DNA of 64,000 nucleotides. It comes from Actinomycetes bacterium (GTDB taxonomy: Bacteria > Actinomycetota > Thermoleophilia > RBG-16-64-13). Shown here piece by piece: positions 35,396 to 43,967 of this stretch. The notes under the pieces were generated by a model. It saw nothing but the letters and a program-made list of their open reading frames with translations, did no database searches and was not told the origin of the DNA. The position numbers and the translations under genes are program-made. Where the stretch lies: the NCBI GenBank assembly GCA_024637035.1, contig JAGXFW010000016.1:62001-126000 (forward strand). Reading direction: 5' to 3'. Each line of letters starts with the position of its first letter. The stretch's first letter is position 1.

Positions 35396-37477
35396 CTACT
35401 CTTCCTTTGCCGCCTTGGCTTCCTCCACGATCTTGTCCGTGAGATGCGCCGGCACTTCCTCGTAGTGATCCATCTCCATGGTGTAGGAGCCACGCCCTCC
35501 GGTCATCGAGCGGAGTTGGGGCGCGTACACCAACATCTCCGCCAACGGGACCTGCGCGCGGATGACATGCATCTCCCCCAGGCTCTCGCTGCCCTGCGGA
35601 CGTCCCCGGCGGCTGGAGAGATCGCCCATGATGTCACCCATGTTCTCCTCTGGAGCGATGACTTCCACGTTCATCACCGGCTCGAGGAGAGCAGGCGCAG
35701 CGCCCTCCATCGCCTTGTGGAAGGCCAGGCTGCCCGCGATCTTGAACGCCATCTCCGACGAATCGACGTTGTGGTAGGACCCGTCGAAGAGGCGCACCTT
35801 GACCCCGACCACAGGATATCCGGCGACCACGCCGCGTTCCATCGTCTCGACGATGCCCTTTTCCACGGCGGGTATGAAGCCGCGAGGGATGGATCCGCCC
35901 ACGATCGCGTCCTCGAAGATGAAGCCCTCGCCGCCGGGGAGCGGTTCCATCTCGATCCAGCAGTCGCCGAACTGGCCCCGCCCGCCCGTCTGCTTCTTGT
36001 GACGGCCCTGCGCCTTGGACGCCTTTCGGATGGTCTCCCGGTAGGGGACCCTGGGAGGATGTAGATCCACCTCGACTCCGAAACGGCGCTTCATCTTGTC
36101 GAGTACCACCTCCACATGCATCTGACTCGTGCCCGCCATGATCATCTCGTGCGTCTGCGGGTCGAACCGGAACTGCATGGCCGGGTCTTCCTCGATGAGA
36201 CGCTTGAGCGATGAGGAGACCTTCTCCTCCTCACCCTTCACCTTGGCAGTGATGGCGAACGAGATCGCCGGTGGCGGATACTCCACCGCTGGGAAGGCGA
36301 CGGCATGTACCGGATCGGTCAGGGTATCGCCGGTGGCGGTGTCCTTCAGCTTGGCAAGAGCCACTATGTCGCCCGCGCCGGCCTCGTCGATACCCTTGGA
36401 GTCCTTTCCGACCATCGTGAGGATGTTTCCGGTGCGTTCCCGTTCCCCTGTGCGGGGATTCAGGAGCACGGAGTCGCTGGCTATGTGCCCCGAGAAGATC
36501 TTCGCGAGGTTGATGCGGCCCGAGAACTGGTCGGATATGGTCTTGAAGATAACGATCGCCGTGGGTGCCTCGAGGTCCGCAGAGACATCCGCCTCCCCCG
36601 AGCCATCTACGAGCGGCACTGTCCGTATCCCCGCACGTGCGGGCGATGGGAGCCCGAATTCCACCATTTCGAGGAGTCGGTCTGTACCGATGTTCTTCGT
36701 CGCCGCGATGGGCAGCACAGGCGCAAGGCGTCCTTCGGCGACACTGTTCTTCAGCGCCGCCAACAGCTCCTCGTGCGTGAGTTCCTCGCCCTCGAGGTAC
36801 TTCTCGATCAGGCCGTCGTCGGATTCAGCGATGCGTTCGACAAGGGTGAGTCGTGCGGAGTCGACCGCATCGGCCATCTCGTCGGGGATGCTCGTCTCCT
36901 GACCTTTGCCCGTCGTGTCGGAGTACGTATATGCCTTTCTATCCAGGAGGTCGACCAGCCCGTTGAACTCGGCCTCGGTGCCGATGGGCAGGGCCACCGC
37001 CACCGGGGCGGCTCCGAAGCGCTCTCCCAACGCGAGAAGCACGTCGTCGAAGTCGGCACGCTCGCGATCGAGCATGTTGACCGCAACCAGCCGCGCCACT
37101 CCCAGTTGTTCGCACCTGCGCCACAGGCGTTCGGTCTGGACCTCGACCTTGCTCACGGCATTGACCACCAGCAGTGCGCCCTCGACGACGGACAAGGTGA
37201 CGGTTGCTTCACTGATGAACGAGGCTTCTCCGGGAGTATCGACCAGGTTGAACTTGCGCTTGTCCCAGTCGACATGAGCCAGGGATGCTGAGATCGTCAT
37301 CTGCCGTTTGATCTCGTCCTCGTCATGGTCCATGGCCGTTGTGCCATCGACGACGTTCCCCAGCCGGTTCTTGACACCCGCCGTGTGCAGGATCGCCTCG
37401 ACGAGCGACGTCTTCCCACAGCCGCGATGACCAACGATCGCGACGTTGCGAATCTTGGCCGGATCTACCAGAGACAT
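35396..37477 (-). CDS. Elongation factor G-like GTPase (EF-G2/FusA2 type)
   Basis: 693-aa translational GTPase with the five EF-G domains (domain IV region RETIRKASKAQGRHKKQTGG is recognisable). The G motifs are unusual: P-loop GHRGCGKT in place of GHxDxGKT, switch I RQMTIS in place of RGITI, G3 DTPGEASF where canonical EF-G has DTPGHVDF (the catalytic His is Glu), and G4 NMLD for NKxD. These mark the EF-G2-like paralogue, not the housekeeping fusA, which would sit with rpsL/rpsG/tuf. ATG start after GAGGAGG. Role in this group is unknown. Confidence 0.9.
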   Translation of the reverse strand: MSLVDPAKIRNVAIVGHRGCGKTSLVEAILHTAGVKNRLGNVVDGTTAMDHDEDEIKRQMTISASLAHVDWDKRKFNLVDTPGEASFISEATVTLSVVEGALLVVNAVSKVEVQTERLWRRCEQLGVARLVAVNMLDRERADFDDVLLALGERFGAAPVAVALPIGTEAEFNGLVDLLDRKAYTYSDTTGKGQETSIPDEMADAVDSARLTLVERIAESDDGLIEKYLEGEELTHEELLAALKNSVAEGRLAPVLPIAATKNIGTDRLLEMVEFGLPSPARAGIRTVPLVDGSGEADVSADLEAPTAIVIFKTISDQFSGRINLAKIFSGHIASDSVLLNPRTGERERTGNILTMVGKDSKGIDEAGAGDIVALAKLKDTATGDTLTDPVHAVAFPAVEYPPPAISFAITAKVKGEEEKVSSSLKRLIEEDPAMQFRFDPQTHEMIMAGTSQMHVEVVLDKMKRRFGVEVDLHPPRVPYRETIRKASKAQGRHKKQTGGRGQFGDCWIEMEPLPGGEGFIFEDAIVGGSIPRGFIPAVEKGIVETMERGVVAGYPVVGVKVRLFDGSYHNVDSSEMAFKIAGSLAFHKAMEGAAPALLEPVMNVEVIAPEENMGDIMGDLSSRRGRPQGSESLGEMHVIRAQVPLAEMLVYAPQLRSMTGGRGSYTMEMDHYEEVPAHLTDKIVEEAKAAKEE

Positions 37478-37557
37478 CGGTCCTCCTCACTCGTTCCCTG
37501 CGGAACACGGGGACCGACCGCTCCGATCCACGCTCGCGCTGGGCCTGAACAAGACAA

Positions 37558-37585
37558 GGGACGCCGCCCCAAGAGGCCGCGTCCC
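37558..37585 (-). terminator. Terminator-like hairpin in the EF-G paralogue leader
   Basis: Stem GGGACGC/GCGTCCC plus three inner pairs, followed on the minus strand by TTGTCTTGTTC. It lies 81 bp before the EF-G-like start and ~160 bp past the small gene at 37744-37989. Either it ends the upstream transcript or it attenuates the EF-G-like gene. The rest of 37478-37743 carries a -10-like TAGAAT (about 37705-37710) and no gene. Confidence 0.5.
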
Positions 37586-37743
37586 AGAAGAGCCACGCTC
37601 ACACAATCACATTCCCGACACTGGTGCGGCCCATAGGCCGGATCACCTCGCTTTCGTGTCCGCTTGTCCGAGCGCGGCCGCCGAACTGATCTTCAAGACG
37701 CGTATTCTATCGGACCCTGTCCGTTCGCGAAAGCAGCAGCCTG

Positions 37744-37989
37744 TTAGGCGCTCGCCTTAAGCTGGTATCGGCGACCCTTCTCGACCCAGAACACCCCTGC
37801 CACGGCGCCAGGGAGCAGTTCGATGTTGCCGTCGCGGGCCTCGATACGAATGATCTCAAAGTCGCGGTAGTAGACCTTGACCTCTTCCGAGAACTCATGG
37901 ATGGTGGTCGAACGTAGTGCTTCGTCGTGCACCTGGATCGAGGTGATCAGACTCAGGATGGCCCTGCCTTCTTGCACGATTGTCTGCAT
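37744..37989 (-). CDS. Small protein of unknown function
   Basis: 81 aa, no signal peptide or membrane segment. Mixed beta-like pattern (VKVYYRDFEIIRIEARDGNI, then a hydrophobic VAGVFWVE and a basic end). I do not recognise the family. ATG start with GGGAGGG ten bases upstream, normal codon use, and position 80 bp after a zinc-ribbon gene support a real gene. It may be cotranscribed with that gene. Confidence 0.6.
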   Translation of the reverse strand: MQTIVQEGRAILSLITSIQVHDEALRSTTIHEFSEEVKVYYRDFEIIRIEARDGNIELLPGAVAGVFWVEKGRRYQLKASA

Positions 37990-38069
37990 GCCGGAACTTC
38001 CCTCCCGTGGTCTTGTTTCGGTCTAAGGCTGGATCGTGCCGCGACGAACGTCGCCCTCGGAGTCCTGGC

Positions 38070-38357
38070 TCACCAGTATGCGGGGCCCTGGCGAAGGTGG
38101 AGACCGGGGGTCGAGCACCTGGGACAGTGGTAGGAGTCTCCCCGATCCACGAAGAAGACCTCCGCCGAGCAGTGTGGGCAGGTGAACTCGTCGACGAGGA
38201 TGTCGGCTCCGGTGAGGTCGACCTCGACCAAGCTCTTGCACTGAAGGCACAGCGCCGGCATGAAGCGCCGACGGGGGTCGACCACGCTGACGCCCCAACG
38301 GATCTGCCGCGACTCGTAGTTGCACGAATCGCAATGGAATGTGGTCGACTCACCCAT
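38070..38357 (-). CDS. Small zinc-ribbon protein
   Basis: 95 aa with three CxxC pairs (CDSC, CLQC, CPHC) and a fourth (CPRC) near the C terminus, so two zinc ribbons are likely. The pattern resembles rubredoxin/rubrerythrin-type ribbons used in nucleic-acid or protein binding, but no named family is recognised. ATG start; the ribosome-binding site is weak. Lies between rpmF and the unknown 81-aa gene. Confidence 0.7.
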   Translation of the reverse strand: MGESTTFHCDSCNYESRQIRWGVSVVDPRRRFMPALCLQCKSLVEVDLTGADILVDEFTCPHCSAEVFFVDRGDSYHCPRCSTPGLHLRQGPAYW

Positions 38358-38484
38358 AGAGGCCTGCCTCGTCTGAGAACCGGAATCGAAGTGACGATGC
38401 CCGAGCGCAGTCAGCGATCGGACTGAGGTTGCATCGGGGGAGCAAGGACTCGCCGGCCGGTGTCAGTCGGCCAGCCTTCTTTTA

Positions 38485-38664
38485 CTAGTCTTCTACTTGC
38501 ACGACCTGCCGGCCGCCATACGACCCGCACGTCGGGCACACCCGATGCGAGAGCCGAGGACTGTGGCACTGCGGGCATTCGGCCACCGAGGGACCCGGGA
38601 TCTGATGGGTGGCGCGACGCTTGTCACGACGGGACTTCGAGGTCTTTTTCTTTGGAACGGCCAC
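38485..38664 (-). CDS. rpmF: Ribosomal protein L32
   Basis: 59 aa; basic start AVPKKKTSKSRRDKRRATH and the zinc ribbon CPQC...CPTC show bL32 of the cysteine-containing (C+) type. GTG start with an AAGG site about nine bases upstream. Downstream of yceD, the classic yceD-rpmF order, yet a consensus-like promoter sits between the two, so L32 can be made independently. Confidence 0.96.
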   Translation of the reverse strand: MAVPKKKTSKSRRDKRRATHQIPGPSVAECPQCHSPRLSHRVCPTCGSYGGRQVVQVED

Positions 38665-38702
38665 TGGGCGAGCCTTTCTCTTCCTTTGGGCGAAGCCGTG
38701 AA

Positions 38703-38731
38703 TTATTACCGCACATGCGGTTCGATTTCAA
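38703..38731 (-). promoter_or_regulatory. rpmF promoter with palindrome in the spacer
   Basis: Minus-strand TTGAAA (38726-38731), 17-nt spacer, TAATAA (38703-38708). The spacer contains CCGCA-TG-TGCGG, a perfect dyad placed where a bound repressor would block polymerase. The predicted leader is about 30 nt. Confidence 0.7.
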
Positions 38732-38747
38732 GGCTGAGAGCAGGCTC

Positions 38748-39320
38748 TCACTCCGACTCGATAGCTCCACTGGAGTCCGATGCCCCCTCGCCAACGGCTT
38801 CGCCGAGGTCGATAGAGGCGAGTGCGGACCACCTGGGATCCAGCGCCACGGCACCACACGAGCACTCGACGGATGCCAACGGATTCCCGCAGCCGGGGCA
38901 CAGGCCTCGACATGAAGGGTCGCACAGGAGTCTCAAAGGGAGCGCGAGCACGAGGGCTTCACGAGCGAGCGCGGCTACATCGACCACGAAGTCGTCGATG
39001 AAAATGGAGACATCGGCCTCCTCCCACTCCTCGACCCGCTGCGGGACGTACTCCTCCTGAGTGGCCTCCACCTCGAAGACAGCCTCCTCGAGGCAACGGT
39101 AGCAGGGGCCGTACACAGTGGCCTGGAGAGAGATATCGATGAGGTAGCCGCCCACGATCCGCCGGACCCGCACGTGGACGCCTTCGCCCTTCATGACAAC
39201 ATCGAACGTGAGCCCACCGAGAGCCACCGGCGCGATGCCCACGGCGAACACCCGCTCGATCGAGGCGCCGGGCTTGAGGGTGAGCTCGCGCAGATCCAGG
39301 GTGTCGGGCAGTTGGGTCAC
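38748..39320 (-). CDS. YceD/DUF177 family protein
   Basis: 190 aa. The DUF177 core is seen: YGPCYRCLEEAVFEVEATQEEY and a C-terminal metal-like pair CDPSCRGLCPGCG. The family accompanies rpmF in most bacteria and has been linked to 23S rRNA and ribosome assembly. GTG start with no clear ribosome-binding site. The last 20 residues are acidic and Ser-rich. Confidence 0.9.
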   Translation of the reverse strand: MTQLPDTLDLRELTLKPGASIERVFAVGIAPVALGGLTFDVVMKGEGVHVRVRRIVGGYLIDISLQATVYGPCYRCLEEAVFEVEATQEEYVPQRVEEWEEADVSIFIDDFVVDVAALAREALVLALPLRLLCDPSCRGLCPGCGNPLASVECSCGAVALDPRWSALASIDLGEAVGEGASDSSGAIESE

Positions 39321-39347
39321 GATGATGATGGCCTGGACAGCGCCAAC

Positions 39348-39806
39348 CTACTGCTCCCTCTGCGACCGCCCCTGAAGCCGTTCGCGGCCTCGCTGGACCG
39401 CGGCGGTGAACTTGTCGAGGCTGGTTTCGAGAGTGCCAAGCACTTCGTCGGCGTAGTCTTCGGCGCCGTAGCGGATCTCCCGGTTGCGCGCTTCGGCATC
39501 CTTGACGATGTCCTCGGCTTGCCGCTCTGCGCGGCGAACCACTTCTTGCTCGCTCGCCAGCCGCGCGGCTTCTTGTTGAGCCTCACTGAGCAGACGCTCC
39601 GACTCTTCCTTCGCCTCTGAGAGCATCTCTTGGCGCTCTTTCACGATCCACCGCGCCTGCTTTATCTCTTCGGGGATCGTCGCCCGCATCTGATCGAGCA
39701 GATCGTAGATCTGATCACGGTCGATCATGACCTTGTCGGTCATCGGGAGGGTACTCGCGCTGTGGACTAGATCGTCCAGTTTGTCGATGAGAACCAGCAC
39801 GTCCAT
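39348..39806 (-). CDS. Coiled-coil protein (ATP synthase subunit B/DivIVA-like helices)
   Basis: 152 aa, almost all helical: a long charged coiled coil (EIKQARWIVKERQEMLSEAK onward) with Ala/Glu/Arg heptads and no membrane segment. Genes of this type often lie between coaD and yceD in actinobacteria and clostridia and get annotated as ATPase or cell-division initiation proteins. Homology to either family cannot be settled from helices alone. ATG start, three bases downstream of coaD. Confidence 0.7.
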   Translation of the reverse strand: MDVLVLIDKLDDLVHSASTLPMTDKVMIDRDQIYDLLDQMRATIPEEIKQARWIVKERQEMLSEAKEESERLLSEAQQEAARLASEQEVVRRAERQAEDIVKDAEARNREIRYGAEDYADEVLGTLETSLDKFTAAVQRGRERLQGRSQREQ

Positions 39807-39809
39807 ATC

Positions 39810-40301
39810 TTAGGCCTCCAGGGACGAGTACACTTGCTTGAGTCTGCCAGCAACCAATGGGGGTACGAGGTCGTCGACGCATCCCCCGAAACGAGCGATC
39901 TCCTTGACGCCGCTCGAACTCAAGAAACTGTACTCCGGAGAGGCCATCAGATACACGGTCTCAAGACCAGGGTCGAGCTTCTTGTTGAGCTGTGCCATTT
40001 GGAACTCGTATTCGAAATCTGTGACGGCTCGCAAGCCCTTCACCAGAGAATCGGCGCCGACCTCTCGAGCCTTTTCCACAACCAGACCTTCGAGCACCAC
40101 TACTGATACGTTCTCCAGGTGCCTGGTCGACTCCTCCAGGAAATGCACGCGCTCCTCAACACTGAACAAAGGTTGCTTGCGGAACGCGTCGTTCACAACC
40201 GCCACCACGACCTTCTCGAAGGTATGGGCGCAGCGCGTGATGATGTCTATGTGACCTACGGTGACGGGATCATACGTCCCCGGGCACAGCGCTGTGTTCA
40301 C
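39810..40301 (-). CDS. coaD: Phosphopantetheine adenylyltransferase
   Basis: Penultimate step of coenzyme A synthesis. Nucleotidyltransferase motifs: PGTYDPVTVGHIDII at the N terminus (TxGH variant) and SFLSSSGVKEIARFGG near the C terminus. The GTG at 40301 gives the usual 163 aa and lies downstream of GGAGGAG; an in-frame ATG at 40322 overlaps that site and is unlikely. It overlaps rsmD by 32 bp. Confidence 0.95.
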   Translation of the reverse strand: MNTALCPGTYDPVTVGHIDIITRCAHTFEKVVVAVVNDAFRKQPLFSVEERVHFLEESTRHLENVSVVVLEGLVVEKAREVGADSLVKGLRAVTDFEYEFQMAQLNKKLDPGLETVYLMASPEYSFLSSSGVKEIARFGGCVDDLVPPLVAGRLKQVYSSLEA

Positions 40302-40869
40302 CCCGGTCAGACTCCTCCACATAGATGGTGACGAGCGTCGTGCCGTAGCGACGACGGAATACGACCGGCAGCGCGAGCGTCGATTCGGCCGCCGCCGGCC
40401 CCTCTACGACAACGAGACCTCCGGACCCGAGCAATCGTGGCAGCGCGGTCGCGGCGGCCTCTTCGACCTGCGCCAGCATTTTATAGGGAGGGTCGACAAA
40501 GAGCAAATCGAAGCGCTCCTCCTTGAACAGAAGCGTGCGGAGAGCGGAGCGATAGTCCGTGTGAAGCACGGTCGTGGCGGTAGCGAAGTCGAGCGAGACG
40601 ATATTCTCGCGGAGCACACCGGCGACTCGAAAGTCGCTCTCCACGAACGTGCACGAGGCGGCTCCGCGCGAAAGCGCTTCCAAGCCAAGGGCTCCTGAGC
40701 CGGCGAACAGATCGAGCACCCGCACCCGACCCAGTGGGCCGAGGGCCGAGAAGATCGCCTCGCGCACGCGATCGGACGTGGGACGGACCGCCGGCCCCGG
40801 CATGACCCGCATGCGTCTGCCGCGCCGCGTACCTGCGACGATCCGAAGGTATCCCGAGCCTCTAGACAT
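40270..40869 (-). CDS. rsmD: 16S rRNA (guanine966-N2)-methyltransferase RsmD
   Basis: SAM-dependent methyltransferase of the 30S subunit. Seen: RPTSDRVREAIFSAL, the SAM-binding DLFAGSGALGLEALSRGA and the catalytic DPPY motif (FVDPPYKM). 199 aa. Overlaps recG at its start by eight bases and coaD at its end, in the common recG-rsmD-coaD order. Confidence 0.95.
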   Translation of the reverse strand: MSRGSGYLRIVAGTRRGRRMRVMPGPAVRPTSDRVREAIFSALGPLGRVRVLDLFAGSGALGLEALSRGAASCTFVESDFRVAGVLRENIVSLDFATATTVLHTDYRSALRTLLFKEERFDLLFVDPPYKMLAQVEEAAATALPRLLGSGGLVVVEGPAAAESTLALPVVFRRRYGTTLVTIYVEESDRGEHSAVPGDV

Positions 40870-43048
40870 TGTCCAACCAAGAAGTCAGACCACCGAAACG
40901 AGCCTGAGCCGCGTCCGCCAGCAGGCGATTCTGGGGTGATGACATCTCGGGGTCCTTCTCCAACATCGAGGCCGCCGTCTGTCGTGCCAAGCCAAGGATC
41001 TTCCGATCGCGGAGCACACGGGCGACCCTCAGGTCGCCCCATCCTGTCTGACGCTCTCCGAACACCTGGCCCTCGCCTCGCGCCCGGAGGTCCGCCTCGG
41101 CCAACGCGAAACCGTCATCGGTGCGTGCGAACGTCTCTAGACGCTCGCGTGCTTCGTCGTCGGCCTCGCTCGCTCCTACCAAGCAGTAGCCTCGCGCGGC
41201 GCCCCGTCCCACCCTCCCACGCAGCTGGTGGAGTTGTGACAAGCCGAAGCGATGCGCGTCCTCCACCACCATCACGGTGGCGTTCGGTACGTCGACCCCC
41301 ACCTCGATCACGGTCGTGGTGACGAGCGCATCCAGTTCCCCGGCAGCGAACGCGGCCATGACCCTGCTCTTACGATCGCTCTTCAGCCGACCGTGCACGA
41401 GGCCGACACGGTACGAGGCGAGAGGTCCGCTGGTGAGGTATCGGAAGGTCTCCGACGCCGACGCCGCCGTGACTGCTACGTTGTCGTCGATGAGAGGACA
41501 GACGACGAACGCCTGGCGGCCCTCGTCGATGCGCGTGCGCACGAAATCCCACACATCGTCCCTGTTGGCGTCGTAGAAGAGGCGGGTGAGCACCGGCGTG
41601 CGGCCGGGCGGCAACTCGTCGATCACGCTCACGTCCAGATCACCGTAGAGGGTCAGGCACAGGGTCCGTGGGATGGGCGTGGCCGTCATGTGAAGTGCGT
41701 GCGGCCAGGAATCGTCGCCCGAGGGAGTGACCAACGCGGCCCGCTGCCTGACCCCGAAGCGATGCTGCTCGTCCACCACCACGACCCGCAGAGCTCCGAA
41801 CGTGACCTCTTCTTGGATCAGAGAATGAGTACCCACCACGACCATGGGCTCGCCCGCATTCAGACGCGTCATCGTGTCCCGACGGTCCGCAGCCCGCGTC
41901 GATCCTTTCAACAGGGCTACACGGATGCCCAGTGCGCCGAGCTGCTCTCCGAGCCGCGTCGCGTGCTGGTCGGCCAGGACCTCGGTGGGCACCATGACAG
42001 CCCCTTGACCACCCGCCTCGACAGCCCGCACCAGACCGTAGGCTGCCACTGCGGTCTTTCCCGAACCGACGTCTCCCTGAAGCAGACGACGCATCGGTGT
42101 GGCCCGGGCAAGGTCGGAGTCGAGTTCACCGATGACCCGCGTCTGCGCTCCGGTGGGAGCGAACGGCAGGGCGCGAAGGAATCGCTCCGCGAGCCGGCCC
42201 GGAGCGGGAAGGGCAGCCGCCGGACGTTCCGCCTCCTCTTTGCGGCGATGCCTCTGAAGAGCGAGCTGAAGTAGCAGCAGTTCCTCGAAAGCAAGTCGTT
42301 TACGGGAAGCCCGCGCCTCCGAGATGCTTACGGGGAAGTGGGAGGAGAGTAGCGAGTCTCTGCGTCCCGGGAAACGCTGGGAGGCGACGAGGTGGGAGGG
42401 CAGCGGGTCGACGACGTGCTCCAACTCGTCTCGACACGAGCCGAGCAGAGTCCGGATGAAACGCACACTCACGTCTCCCGAGGCGGGATACACGGGGATC
42501 AGGCCCAAGGTGTGGATGCCTTCGGACACGTCGCCTGAGCTGAGTAGCTCGTGGCTCGTGACCACAAACGAAAGCAGCGCCCCGTAACGCCGCAGGCTGC
42601 CCTTGAGAAGCATCTCCGGTCCATTGGACAGAGCATCCGCGAGATACGCCTGGTTGTACCAGACGGCGCGCACGGCGCCGCTCTCATCGGCGACCAACGC
42701 CTCGAGGACCTTCAGACCTCGCCGTCGAGTCGGCCGGACCGCGACGGTCCGCACGGTGGCGCGAACCGTGACCTCCTCACCGATGCGCAGGTCGGATACC
42801 TTGGCCAGGCGGGCGGGGTTCTCGTGCCGGGATGGGATCCGCTCGAGCAGGTCGGCGATGCTTCGGAGGCCGAGCGCCGCGAGCGCAGCCGACCGGGTTC
42901 GGCCGACTCCGCGCACCGAGTCGAGCGGTCTCTCCAGGCGACTGGGATCGATGCGCCTCTTCGAAGTGGGCGGGAGCGCCGGCGCCTCCCCGTCGGGAGA
43001 GGCCGGCTGTCCTAGGGGGAAGTGGATGCCACCCCCCCGTTCGCTCAT
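40862..43048 (-). CDS. recG: ATP-dependent DNA helicase RecG
   Basis: Branched-DNA translocase that remodels stalled forks. Seen: N-terminal wedge/OB domain (about 60-160), Walker A GDVGSGKT, DExH motif VDEQHRFG, motif III MTATPIPRTL, and the C-terminal QLRGRVGRG motif. 728 aa. An N-terminal 35-residue low-complexity extension precedes the fold. ATG overlaps the DegV gene stop by four bases (ATGA). Confidence 0.96.
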   Translation of the reverse strand: MSERGGGIHFPLGQPASPDGEAPALPPTSKRRIDPSRLERPLDSVRGVGRTRSAALAALGLRSIADLLERIPSRHENPARLAKVSDLRIGEEVTVRATVRTVAVRPTRRRGLKVLEALVADESGAVRAVWYNQAYLADALSNGPEMLLKGSLRRYGALLSFVVTSHELLSSGDVSEGIHTLGLIPVYPASGDVSVRFIRTLLGSCRDELEHVVDPLPSHLVASQRFPGRRDSLLSSHFPVSISEARASRKRLAFEELLLLQLALQRHRRKEEAERPAAALPAPGRLAERFLRALPFAPTGAQTRVIGELDSDLARATPMRRLLQGDVGSGKTAVAAYGLVRAVEAGGQGAVMVPTEVLADQHATRLGEQLGALGIRVALLKGSTRAADRRDTMTRLNAGEPMVVVGTHSLIQEEVTFGALRVVVVDEQHRFGVRQRAALVTPSGDDSWPHALHMTATPIPRTLCLTLYGDLDVSVIDELPPGRTPVLTRLFYDANRDDVWDFVRTRIDEGRQAFVVCPLIDDNVAVTAASASETFRYLTSGPLASYRVGLVHGRLKSDRKSRVMAAFAAGELDALVTTTVIEVGVDVPNATVMVVEDAHRFGLSQLHQLRGRVGRGAARGYCLVGASEADDEARERLETFARTDDGFALAEADLRARGEGQVFGERQTGWGDLRVARVLRDRKILGLARQTAASMLEKDPEMSSPQNRLLADAAQARFGGLTSWLDNV

Positions 43049-43911
43049 TCCTCTATGAAGAAGAGGGCCACCGCGTCGGGTCCCGCGTAGGTTCCGATAA
43101 CAGAGCCGACTTCACCGCGGAGCACGAGGTGGACGTCGCGGTCTGTCTGCTTCAGGAGTTCGAGCACCTCGTCGATCTTGTGCGGGGCGGCGGCGTGAGC
43201 GATGGCCACCGCGACCCGGGCGCCGGGCGTCGTCTTCTCGAGGAAGTACTCCTGCATGGCGGCCATAGCCTTGCGCCCACCACGCACCTTCTTGTACGTG
43301 TCCACGATGCCATCATTGAAGGTGAGCAACGGCTTCATGTGGAGCATGCTGCCCACAAGACCGGCCGCCTTGCCTATGCGGCCGCCCTTCTGGAGGTATT
43401 CGAGCGTGTCCAAGATGAACACGATGCCCGACTCCCTGCGGAAGCGATCGACGTAGGTCATGATCTCGTCATGCGATGTGCCGGCATCGAGCATCTCGAG
43501 CAGTTGGCGTGCCAGCAGCGCTCCCGACTGACTCACCAATCCTGTGTCGATGACTGTGATGCCCGTCATGTCTTTCGAAGCGGCAGTCGCACTCTCGAAC
43601 GTACCGCTGAGCTTGGAGGTCAGGTGGATCGAGTAGATGCGTTCGAACTGGGTGCGAAGCTTCTTGTACTCCTCCAGGAACTTGGCCGGCGACGGCTGAG
43701 ACGTGGTGGGCAACGAATCGGCGGCCTTCAACCGTTCGTAGAACTCGCCCGGTTGCATGTCCACCCAATCGCAGTAGGACGCCTCACCGAAGTGCACGTT
43801 CAGCGGGACCATCGAGAGGTTCGGATCGGCGGCGAGCCCGGCGCTGAGATCCGCCGTGGAATCCACCACGATGGCAGTGTTCGTTCTGTCCAATCTGAGC
43901 TCGTCTACCAT
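43045..43911 (-). CDS. DegV/FakB family fatty-acid-binding protein
   Basis: 288 aa. DegV fold with the lipid-binding signatures VVDSTADL, TSKLSGTFESA and LHMKPLLTFNDG. By family it presents fatty acids to FakA for phosphorylation, feeding acyl-phosphates into phospholipid synthesis. The ATG at 43911 is about nine bases from AAGGGGG; an ATG three codons earlier has no room for that site. Its neighbour upstream is a FakA-type gene, a strong functional pairing. Confidence 0.88.
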   Translation of the reverse strand: MVDELRLDRTNTAIVVDSTADLSAGLAADPNLSMVPLNVHFGEASYCDWVDMQPGEFYERLKAADSLPTTSQPSPAKFLEEYKKLRTQFERIYSIHLTSKLSGTFESATAASKDMTGITVIDTGLVSQSGALLARQLLEMLDAGTSHDEIMTYVDRFRRESGIVFILDTLEYLQKGGRIGKAAGLVGSMLHMKPLLTFNDGIVDTYKKVRGGRKAMAAMQEYFLEKTTPGARVAVAIAHAAAPHKIDEVLELLKQTDRDVHLVLRGEVGSVIGTYAGPDAVALFFIEE

Positions 43912-43967
43912 GCCGATCATCCCCCTTGACTGGTTTCGATACCTGCTACCGGACCACCGCGGTACGC

